Part shown: one piece after another, positions 1-5,624 of the stretch | Numbering within the stretch: position 1 is the first letter of the stretch | Layout: each line of letters begins with the position of its first letter | Program-made: the position numbers and the translations under genes | From: Actinomycetota bacterium | Lineage (GTDB): Bacteria > Actinomycetota > Actinomycetes > Actinomycetales > Microbacteriaceae | Length of the DNA: 5,852 nucleotides | Assembly (NCBI GenBank): GCA_009704155.1 | Contig: WLES01000061.1 | Location: forward strand, 1 to 5,852 | Reading direction: 5' to 3' | The notes under the pieces: generated by a model | What the model was told of the DNA's origin: nothing | Seen by the model: the letters and a program-made list of their open reading frames with translations, nothing else | Database searches by the model: none

Positions 1-1
1 C

Positions 2-229
2 AGTGCACGAGTGACGTGGAATGCGCCTGCATTTACGGGTGGAAACCCCATCACGTCGTACACTGTGGCCATCACGAATTCTCGAGGAGTTACCGTCAGT
101 CGGGTAGTCACGGCGCGAACGGTCACCTTCACCGGATTGACTGGCGCGATGACACATTCGGTCAGAATTACTCCAAATACTCGACTCGGAGCGGGGGCTC
201 CAGTTGTATTGACCGTTCCTGTTTCGTGA
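2..229 (+). CDS. C-terminal end of a fibronectin type III domain protein (5' part outside window)
   Basis: Open from the left edge of the window, this frame gives 75 residues ending at a TGA at 227-229. The pattern ARVTWNAP, then GGNPITSYTV, then FTGLTGAMTHSVRITPNT is that of a bacterial fibronectin type III domain: the Trp of strand B, the SYTV strand C, and the Leu plus Tyr/His strand E-F region before the last strand. The product stops at the end of this domain (LTVPVS), so no LPXTG motif, hydrophobic anchor or charged tail follows. Such domains in actinobacteria are usually tandem modules in secreted or surface proteins and bind sugars or space other domains; that role is inferred, because the catalytic or signal-peptide part lies upstream. 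The GTG at position 11 is an internal valine codon, not a start. High Thr/Ser/Val content agrees with an exported protein. The module type is fairly sure; the identity of the whole protein is unknown. Confidence 0.8.
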   Translation, partial: SARVTWNAPAFTGGNPITSYTVAITNSRGVTVSRVVTARTVTFTGLTGAMTHSVRITPNTRLGAGAPVVLTVPVS

Positions 230-234
230 CCAAA

Positions 235-268
235 GTACGGACAAATTCCATTGGAGTGGCGTCCGTGT
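235..268 (+). terminator. weak stem-loop after the FN3 gene, possible terminator
   Basis: Six bases after the stop of the fibronectin-domain gene, ACGGAC (237-242) pairs with GTCCGT (261-266), extendable by two G-U pairs, around an 18-nt loop. There is no T-run after it. It is the only stem-like element between the two genes and could slow or end transcription, but the loop is large and the support weak. Confidence 0.2.
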
Positions 269-307
269 TGGTATCTCTCACTAATGCGCGAGCGGGTGGG
301 TTGTTAC

Positions 308-320
308 CAGTGATTCACTG
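308..320. promoter_or_regulatory. perfect 13-nt dyad, possible operator
   Basis: CAGTGA-T-TCACTG is a perfect 6+6 inverted repeat around one base. If transcription of the following gene starts at 343, it covers about -35 to -23, where a repressor would block RNA polymerase. A second, looser pair, CTCTCAC (275-281) and GTGAGAG (335-341), flanks it. No regulator gene is visible in the window, so the operator role is inference. Confidence 0.3.
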
Positions 321-330
321 ACGTTCGGGA

Positions 331-336
331 TACCGT
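331..336 (+). promoter_or_regulatory. candidate -10 box (TACCGT) for the helicase-like gene, leaderless start
   Basis: TACCGT fits the actinobacterial TANNNT -10 consensus and lies exactly 6 nt before the GTG at 343, so transcription would begin at or next to the start codon. No good Shine-Dalgarno sequence precedes this GTG, which fits a leaderless message. No clear -35 is seen at 16-18 nt spacing. The same spacing recurs at the two other stand-alone starts in this window. Confidence 0.45.
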
Positions 337-342
337 GAGAGT

Positions 343-3300
343 GTGCGCGACACGACGGATGGCGGCTGGGCTGACGACAATGATCTGCCCAGAATTGCTG
401 ACCCGTTAGACGCGTCGAACCCGGCAGGTCTCATGACCGGTTCCATCGACACTCGCGTCAGCAACGTTGCAACCCCCGTGTGGGACGAATGGCGTGAGCA
501 GCTGAGCCGTTTGGGCGGGGATAACCCGCTGCTTCACTTTCCGCGTGAACCTCGAATTGAGTTGAGCACAGGACACCCCGGCGGATTGGCACGATTCTTC
601 TCTGGAAACCCAACCTTTTTGCGAAACCTTGTCAGGGACGATGTCGCCCTTCACCGCGCAAAGAACAGCGCGATTCTCATCAGCGACAAGAATGTTGAAC
701 TAGCTGCGGCTCGCGGAATCGACTCTGTTCACCTTGCCGTTGGAACGGTGGAGTGGTCGAATCGTGGGCAGAGCTTTTGTGCGCCGATGCTCATCAGGCC
801 GGTCGCGATGCATCGCCGCGGGGACGACGTCGAACTCCAGTTACGCGGTTCACTCGCCCTCAATCCGGCACTGGTTCGAGAATTGCACGAACAATTCGGA
901 ATCGCCCTTGATGAGCGAACATTTGTTGCCCTCACCAACGACAACGGCTCGTTCCGCCCGAATGGTGCGCTCGACAGATTACGCGGGCTCATCGCGCATC
1001 TCGACGATGTCTCTGTCACGCCAACTCTTGCCGTTGCAAACCTGTCTGACGTTGCGTTTGAGATGTCGAGCGCAGCGGAATTCCTTGACCACCCGATTCT
1101 CGATGTTCTCGGCGGCAACAACAACGCAGAGAGATTTGTCCAGGAAAGCCATTCGGCTGTGGATCCTGGCCATCCTGACACGCGGAGCCTCGACACTGAC
1201 CGACTGATTCTTGATGCAGATCAGGAACAGGAACGGATTGTTTCCCACATCGTTGTAGGGAATTCCGTTGTTGTTGCGACGCCCGCTGGCACGGGAACCA
1301 CTCAAACAATCGTGAACGCAATCGGTGAACTGGTGCGAACCGGGAAGAGCGTTCTTGTGGTTGGTCCGCGCCGGGCTCGACTTGAGGCGATTCGCCGACG
1401 TTTTCGTGACTTGAGCCTCGACGGCATCGGCGTCTCACCGTCGAGCATCAAGTCGGATCTCATCCGAAGCATTTCGCGAATCGAAAAAACGGCTGCGCCC
1501 GCCACGACCAACGTCGACGCCGCTCTCGAGCGCATGAGGACGGTTTTGCTCGAGTATCGCACCGCGCTGTCTGACCCCGACCCCAGATTTGGGGTGAGCG
1601 TGCTTGACGCGATTCGGGAACTGACTCGTCTTTCGAATTCGGGGTTGGCCCTGAATGAAATCGCTCTCGAGCCGGAAACGGTCGTTGCACTGACGGCTGG
1701 AATGGACGACGCGATTGATGCGCTCATGGAGATTGCCGAACTGGGTCAGTTCGATCCGTCGTCGGTTGACTCAGCTTGGCGGGACGCAAATTTCACCGCA
1801 GCCGACGATGCGGCAAGTGCCCTTGCTTCAGCTTCGCGACTGGAGGGTGTTTCGCTGCCGTCGCTCGAATCTCTCGCAGCCGAGATCCTCGGACCAACTC
1901 CCCTCGGCATTGGCGTTTCCGTCGACGACGTTCGGGTTCGCGTTGAACTGCTCAACGGAGTAGCCGAAACACTCGACAAGTTCACGCCTGAGCTGTTTGA
2001 TCGCTCAATCGGTGACTTTGTCATGGCGTACAGTCCGAAGACAGTTGGCGACAAAACGCCGGCTCTAGCGCGCCGCCGCTTGAAGAAGTTGGCGAAGGAG
2101 TTCGTCCGCCCCGGAGCGCATATCTCCGACATGATGGGTTCTCTGCACCGCGCCGATGAGCAGCGCGCACAGTGGAACGCAATGGTCAACGCCGCTTACC
2201 GTCCTTCGGTTCCCAGCGGAATCACGTCCCTCGCAACTCTGCTTCCCGAAGTCCTCTCCGACATTGGCACACTCAATCGCGCGTTTGACAGGCGACTCGA
2301 CCACATGTCCTTCTCCGACCTTGCCGCCTTCGCTGCTTCGTTGGCAAAGGACGCTGACGGCATCGACACCATTCACGAGCGTAGTTCGCTAACGGATTCG
2401 ATACGGGCGAAGGGTTTGGCGCCCCTCTTGTCAGCGTTCGCAGGGCGAATTGTGACAAGGGAGATTGTCGAATCGGAGCTCAAGTTGGCGTGGTGGCGCG
2501 GAGTGCTCGAAGCAATCATCGCCGACCGTCAGCAGCTGCTCGGCGCCGACACCAGCATCCTCGATCGCCTCGAAAATGACTTCACGCTCGTCGACCGCGC
2601 ACACATCACGGGCAATTCGCACAAGACCGCCCACGCGTTGGCCGAGGCGTGGAGAATCGCCGTACAAGACTTGCCCGATGAGGTTGCGGGTCTCCGCCTC
2701 GCATTGAAGGGCGGTCATGCGACCGTCGATCACATCAGCGATGTTGCCCCCACGCTCGTTGACGTTCTGGCGCCGGTGTGGTGCGTCTCGCCGTATTCCG
2801 TGAAGTCCCTAGCGAAGGGCCATTCGTTCGATGTTGTCATGCTCGTCGACGCAGCGGCATTGAGTGAGGCGGAAGCAGCCCCAGCGATTGCGCGCGGTGG
2901 ACAGATTGTTGCGTTCGGCGATCCGGTCACCGACCAACCGACTCCCTTCACCATTACGCCGGGCGTACCTGACGGAGGTGATGGGGCTTGGGCGTCGATT
3001 TTGGATGCGCTGGCGGCCCGCCTTCCAGCACTGACACTCACAACGTCATACCGACCGCTGGGTACATCGCTCGCTGCGCAAATCAGCACTCACCTCTACT
3101 CCGGTGCGGTGTCGTCCTGGCCGCTAGCGGAATCAAGCATCGGCGGTTCTGGACTGACGTTTATTGGTGTCGACGGCGCGGCGCCGCTCAACGAGCGCAC
3201 TGGCCGGATTGAGGGAGTCCAATCAGAGGTCGATGCAGTCGTTGCTAACGTCATTGAGCACGCGACCCTGCACTCAGACGAGACGCTCATGGTCGTGAGT

Positions 3301-3990
3301 GCGTCAGCGGTGACGTCTAGCCGAATTCAAGAGGCGATTCAAGCGATCCTCCCGGCCAACCGGACCCTTCAGGATTTCTTCGGTCGTCACGACGACGAGC
3401 CGTTCATTGTCGTCACCCTCAACCAGGCCTCTGCAATCACACGTGACCGAGTGATCTTCTCGGTCGGATTTGGGCGTAGCCCGCACGGCCGTGTCTTGAG
3501 CGACCTCGGTGCACTGTCTTTGTCCAACGGCCCTCGACTCGTTGCCATTGCCATGACTCGGGCGACACACCATCTGACCGTCGTGTCGTGCCTGACAACC
3601 GCCGAGCTTCGCGAGGCGCGCATGTCGGACGGCGCGAGGGCACTCGGCGAATTCATCGACGACACCCTCGCCCACGTTCCGGCGCCCACCGCTCACCACC
3701 CACTGCTCGACGACCTGGGTCGTCGCCTCGAGCAGCGCGGACTCGTTCTGTTGGCCGATGTGCCCGGGGTTCCTCTCGCCGCGCGCAGTGGCGATGAGTG
3801 TGTGGCAATCGACATCGACGACAGCGTCATGAATTTCAGCCTGCGCGAAGGATTGCGGATCCGCCCAGCGATGCTCGGACGGTGTGGTTGGACGTACGAG
3901 CGCGTTCACGAGTTGGAGCTTTTCCTCAGCCCCGACTTCGTGGCCGATCGCATTATCAAGGCGCTTCGTGGCGGACAAGACCCCGCGTAA
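343..3990 (+). CDS. DUF4011 / superfamily 1 helicase / MTES_1575 nuclease-like protein with degenerate active sites
   Basis: This 1215-residue protein has three parts. Residues ~45-190 resemble DUF4011: WDEWREQL, NPLLHF at 61-66, then DSVHLAVGTVEW and APMLIRPV at 127-154. Residues ~288-1080 resemble a UPF1/DNA2-like SF1 helicase: LDADQEQERIV (Q-motif region), a P-loop TPAGTGTTQT, the long helical insert typical of the family (~370-790), CVSPYSVKSL, FDVVMLVDAAAL, GDPVTDQPTPF, SYRPLG, RDRVIFSVGFGR and IAMTRAT. Residues ~1120-1213 match the MTES_1575 restriction-endonuclease fold, ending in a LGRCGWTYERVH-like segment. Key residues are lost: the Walker A Lys is Thr319, the Walker B Glu is Ala837 (DAAA instead of DEAS), the motif III Gln is Thr863, the motif V QG is SA (1030-1031), and the nuclease ExDG reads DIDD (1157-1160). 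Arg904 and Arg1073 remain. Family members usually unwind or cut DNA, and some serve in phage defence; this one probably does neither. The reading frame is uninterrupted. GTG 343 was chosen for the -10 box before it; ATG 433 is an alternative that still keeps all of DUF4011. Confidence 0.85.
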   Translation: MRDTTDGGWADDNDLPRIADPLDASNPAGLMTGSIDTRVSNVATPVWDEWREQLSRLGGDNPLLHFPREPRIELSTGHPGGLARFFSGNPTFLRNLVRDDVALHRAKNSAILISDKNVELAAARGIDSVHLAVGTVEWSNRGQSFCAPMLIRPVAMHRRGDDVELQLRGSLALNPALVRELHEQFGIALDERTFVALTNDNGSFRPNGALDRLRGLIAHLDDVSVTPTLAVANLSDVAFEMSSAAEFLDHPILDVLGGNNNAERFVQESHSAVDPGHPDTRSLDTDRLILDADQEQERIVSHIVVGNSVVVATPAGTGTTQTIVNAIGELVRTGKSVLVVGPRRARLEAIRRRFRDLSLDGIGVSPSSIKSDLIRSISRIEKTAAPATTNVDAALERMRTVLLEYRTALSDPDPRFGVSVLDAIRELTRLSNSGLALNEIALEPETVVALTAGMDDAIDALMEIAELGQFDPSSVDSAWRDANFTAADDAASALASASRLEGVSLPSLESLAAEILGPTPLGIGVSVDDVRVRVELLNGVAETLDKFTPELFDRSIGDFVMAYSPKTVGDKTPALARRRLKKLAKEFVRPGAHISDMMGSLHRADEQRAQWNAMVNAAYRPSVPSGITSLATLLPEVLSDIGTLNRAFDRRLDHMSFSDLAAFAASLAKDADGIDTIHERSSLTDSIRAKGLAPLLSAFAGRIVTREIVESELKLAWWRGVLEAIIADRQQLLGADTSILDRLENDFTLVDRAHITGNSHKTAHALAEAWRIAVQDLPDEVAGLRLALKGGHATVDHISDVAPTLVDVLAPVWCVSPYSVKSLAKGHSFDVVMLVDAAALSEAEAAPAIARGGQIVAFGDPVTDQPTPFTITPGVPDGGDGAWASILDALAARLPALTLTTSYRPLGTSLAAQISTHLYSGAVSSWPLAESSIGGSGLTFIGVDGAAPLNERTGRIEGVQSEVDAVVANVIEHATLHSDETLMVVSASAVTSSRIQEAIQAILPANRTLQDFFGRHDDEPFIVVTLNQASAITRDRVIFSVGFGRSPHGRVLSDLGALSLSNGPRLVAIAMTRATHHLTVVSCLTTAELREARMSDGARALGEFIDDTLAHVPAPTAHHPLLDDLGRRLEQRGLVLLADVPGVPLAARSGDECVAIDIDDSVMNFSLREGLRIRPAMLGRCGWTYERVHELELFLSPDFVADRIIKALRGGQDPA
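3958..3961 (+). promoter_or_regulatory. ribosome binding site (AAGG) that sets the start of the 47-residue gene
   Basis: AAGG lies 6 nt before the GTG at 3968, inside the last codons of the helicase-like gene. It is the reason for choosing GTG 3968 over upstream in-frame starts such as 3884, and it fits translation coupled to the upstream gene. Confidence 0.5.
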
Positions 3991-4111
3991 GCGGCGTGTG
4001 CAACGTCCCGCCCCAGCGGGAACCGACCCGCGTCCAGCACCGGAGCCAAAGCGGCTCCCTGTGACGGACAACGATGATCGCCTCAAGCGCGACAAGCCAC
4101 CGCACTACTAA
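3968..4111 (+). CDS. 47-residue basic, proline-rich small protein
   Basis: The gene runs from GTG 3968 to TAA 4109-4111 and overlaps the end of the helicase-like gene by 23 nt in a different frame, with AAGG 6 nt upstream. The product begins MADKTPRKRRVQRPAPAG and ends NDDRLKRDKPPHY. It has 13 Lys/Arg against 7 Asp/Glu and 9 Pro, no hydrophobic stretch and no signal peptide, so it is probably cytoplasmic and largely unfolded. The Arg/Lys-rich head could bind nucleic acid, and the acidic-to-basic tail DRLKRDKPPHY looks like a short conserved peptide. From memory, small actinobacterial hypothetical proteins with a GTDP...NDxRLxxDKPPHW pattern exist, which supports a real gene, but I could not check this. 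No function is assigned. The overlap suggests it is made together with the helicase-like protein and may act with it. Starting at 3884 would add an Ala/Ser/Phe stretch overlapping the upstream gene, which is less likely. Confidence 0.75.
   Translation: MADKTPRKRRVQRPAPAGTDPRPAPEPKRLPVTDNDDRLKRDKPPHY
4006..4058. other. two tandem GC-rich stem-loops at the convergent gene end
   Basis: TCCCGC (4006-4011) pairs with GCGGGA (4016-4021) around a 4-nt loop, and GGAGCC (4042-4047) pairs with GGCTCC (4053-4058) around a 5-nt loop. Both lie inside the 47-residue gene, next to its zero-gap junction with the cyclo-ligase gene. Neither is followed by a T-run on either strand, so they are not classic intrinsic terminators. 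They could pause polymerase or protect 3' ends, or simply reflect Pro/Ala/Arg codons. Confidence 0.3.
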
Positions 4112-4693
4112 TCAGCCGCGTACTCGGTAGACGTCTTCTTCAGTGACAATCAGGTCGACTGTTTTGTCGTGGGGTTCTGTGGGAATCTCATCAACAACAT
4201 CTGAGTCAAAAACAACGGCAACAACCAGGGTTGAGCCGTCGAGCGAACCAAGGAATCGGTCGTAGTAGCCCTTGCCCCAACCGAGTCGGTTGCCTTCTCG
4301 GTCCACCGCCGCTGCGGGAACGAGAACTGCGTCGAGACTGTCTAGCGCAGTGAGGCTTTGTGTCGACGGAATCGGCATTCCGAGAGAATCGGTGGCGAGA
4401 TGATTCTCGAAGTCGTCCCCAAGTGCGTGCCACAGCAAGATACCGTCCTGACCTGACTCGGGGACCGCGCACCACCCTCCCTGCGAGATGAATTCGGAAA
4501 GGAAATCTGTGATGGGCGGTTCTGTCGATGTCGGGAGGAACGAAGCGATTCGACTCCACGAGGAATCAACCGCTACTGCCGTCAAGTGCTCTGTGAAGAT
4601 CTTCGCAGTTTCCTCACTGTAGCTCGATGCTCGAGCTGCGCGCGACTGCCGAATCACCCGTCGAAGGTCGGATTTCGGCTCGCTTTCACCCAT
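4112..4693 (-). CDS. 5-formyltetrahydrofolate cyclo-ligase
   Basis: This cytoplasmic enzyme (EC 6.3.3.2, also called 5,10-methenyltetrahydrofolate synthetase, ygfA/fau-type) uses ATP to turn 5-formyl-THF into 5,10-methenyl-THF, returning stored folate to one-carbon metabolism. The 193 residues match the usual length of about 180-200. The N-terminal SDLRRVIRQSRAA (8-20) is the basic Leu-Arg helix that helps bind ATP. GWCAVPE (73-79) and ILLWHA (85-90) follow the family's substrate-site order. DAVLVPAAAVDREGNRLG leads into the signature GWGKGYYDRFL (138-148), the phosphate and folate site. PHDKTVDLIVTEE (174-186) is the family's closing motif. All key residues look intact. ATG 4693 is the natural start; a TAGGAT box sits 6 nt before it, and AGGA within that box could alternatively serve as a ribosome binding site. 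It is divergent from galU and meets the small plus-strand gene stop to stop. Confidence 0.95.
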   Translation of the reverse strand: MGESEPKSDLRRVIRQSRAARASSYSEETAKIFTEHLTAVAVDSSWSRIASFLPTSTEPPITDFLSEFISQGGWCAVPESGQDGILLWHALGDDFENHLATDSLGMPIPSTQSLTALDSLDAVLVPAAAVDREGNRLGWGKGYYDRFLGSLDGSTLVVAVVFDSDVVDEIPTEPHDKTVDLIVTEEDVYRVRG

Positions 4694-4699
4694 GACCCC

Positions 4700-4705
4700 A
4701 TCCTA
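4700..4705 (-). promoter_or_regulatory. candidate -10 box (TAGGAT) for the cyclo-ligase gene
   Basis: Read on the minus strand, TAGGAT ends 6 nt before the ATG at 4693, placing the transcript start at or next to the start codon. AGGA inside it would also be a well-spaced Shine-Dalgarno (7 nt), so the site may be either. The expected -35 position (about 4723-4728) overlaps the galU -10 box; no good -35 sequence is visible. Confidence 0.4.
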
Positions 4706-4721
4706 TTGAGCGCTCTCGCGG

Positions 4722-4727
4722 TAACCT
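4722..4727 (+). promoter_or_regulatory. candidate -10 box (TAACCT) for galU, leaderless start
   Basis: TAACCT fits TANNNT and lies exactly 6 nt before the ATG at 4734. The AGGG at 4729-4732 touches the start codon too closely to act as a ribosome binding site, which favours a leaderless galU message. The -35 region would fall at about 4699-4704, on top of the opposing -10 box, and does not match a consensus. Confidence 0.45.
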
Positions 4728-4733
4728 TAGGGA

Positions 4734-5624
4734 ATGTCCAAACGCCTCACCAAAGCAGTCATCCCAGCAGCAGGGCTCGGAACACGCTTCCTGCCCGCGA
4801 CGAAGGCGATGCCTAAAGAGATGCTTCCCGTCGTCGACAAGCCGGCAATTCAATATGTCGTCGAGGAAGCAGTGCGTAACGATTTGACCGATGTTCTCAT
4901 GATTACGGGGCGCAACAAGAACGCGCTCGAGAACCACTTTGACAACGTCCCCGAACTTGAGTCAGCACTTGAGGAGAAGGGCGACCAGACTCGATTGTTG
5001 ACGGTGACCAAATCCGCCGACCTCGCTGACATGCACTACGTCAGACAGGGTGCCCCTCGAGGCCTCGGCCACGCTGTTCTCCGTTCACGAATGCACGTCG
5101 GAGATAACCCCTTTGCGGTTTTGCTCGGCGATGACCTTGTTGATGAGCGCGACGACGTGCTCGGGCCGATGATTGCCGCCCACGCGAAACACGGCGCGAC
5201 CGTGATCGCGCTGATGGAGGTTCCCTCCGATCTCACCGATCACTATGGAATTGCGACCGTTGAAGACATCGGCGAGGGAGACATCGTCCGAATCGTTGAC
5301 CTGGTCGAAAAGCCAAACCCCGAGGACGCTCCATCCAACCTCGCCGTGCTCGGGCGGTACGTGCTGGAACCGGCGATCTACGACATTCTCGAGACGACGG
5401 AACCGGGCAAGGGAAACGAAATTCAATTGACCGATGCGCTGCGACGAATGGCCCACGAGAACATCGCCGGTGGCGTGTACGGATTCATTTTCCGCGGTCG
5501 CCGTTACGACACGGGTGACAAACTCGACTACATCAAGGCGATTGTGCGTCTCGCTCTTCAGCGTGAAGACCTCGGCCCCATGCTCGAGCAGTGGCTCGAC
5601 GTCGAATCGCACCGTCGCAAATGA
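4734..5624 (+). CDS. galU: UTP-glucose-1-phosphate uridylyltransferase
   Basis: GalU (EC 2.7.7.9) joins UTP and glucose-1-phosphate to give UDP-glucose and pyrophosphate in the cytoplasm. UDP-glucose feeds cell-envelope polysaccharides, glycolipids, trehalose and galactose metabolism. The 296 residues equal the usual length. The N-terminal AVIPAAGLGTRFLPATKAMP (8-27) continuing into KEMLPVVDKP (28-37) is the nucleotide-binding signature with the catalytic basic residues. QGAPRGLGHAVL (105-116) contacts the nucleotide, and LGDDLVDE (131-138) carries the metal-binding Asp. LVEKP (190-194), then GKGNEIQLTDAL (225-236) and RRYDTGDKLDYIKA (256-269), are the sugar-phosphate site and C-terminal signature. 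All appear intact. ATG 4734 gives the standard GalU N-terminus. It is divergent from the cyclo-ligase gene, 40 nt away, and overlaps the next gene by ATGA, so the two are probably one operon. Confidence 0.97.
   Translation: MSKRLTKAVIPAAGLGTRFLPATKAMPKEMLPVVDKPAIQYVVEEAVRNDLTDVLMITGRNKNALENHFDNVPELESALEEKGDQTRLLTVTKSADLADMHYVRQGAPRGLGHAVLRSRMHVGDNPFAVLLGDDLVDERDDVLGPMIAAHAKHGATVIALMEVPSDLTDHYGIATVEDIGEGDIVRIVDLVEKPNPEDAPSNLAVLGRYVLEPAIYDILETTEPGKGNEIQLTDALRRMAHENIAGGVYGFIFRGRRYDTGDKLDYIKAIVRLALQREDLGPMLEQWLDVESHRRK

Noticed and set aside
16..321. 101-codon plus-strand frame crossing the FN3 gene end
   Set aside because: The other frame gives a clean fibronectin type III sequence. This one is Cys/His/Ser/Arg-rich with no family pattern and simply runs into the spacer.
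729..1207. Overlapping ~155-codon frames on both strands
   Set aside because: Both sit inside the DUF4011 region of the plus-strand gene, have Ser/Arg-rich low-information products, and have no start signals.
1580..1595. ACCCCA-GATT-TGGGGT stem-loop inside the helicase-like gene
   Set aside because: A short 6-bp stem in the middle of a long coding region with no T-run or gene boundary. It is expected by chance in a window of this size.
3884..3967. Longer version of the small basic protein starting upstream
   Set aside because: The added residues are an out-of-frame reading of the nuclease-like domain with no ribosome binding site. GTG 3968 has AAGG at 6 nt and gives a coherent protein.
343..3990. 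Helicase-like gene as an ordinary active helicase or as a decayed pseudogene
   Set aside because: An active enzyme is unlikely without the Walker A Lys and Walker B Glu. A decayed pseudogene is unlikely because 1215 codons are open with codon use like the neighbours.
3304..4095. 263-codon open frame on the minus strand
   Set aside because: It lies wholly antisense to the 3' end of the helicase-like gene and the small gene. Its product is Arg/Gly/Val-rich with no recognisable motif, and the plus-strand frame carries clear helicase motif VI and the nuclease-like domain. GC-rich coding DNA often gives such shadows.
5085..5612. 175-codon minus-strand frame
   Set aside because: Antisense to the galU core, where the plus-strand frame has every GalU signature. 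It is a shadow frame.
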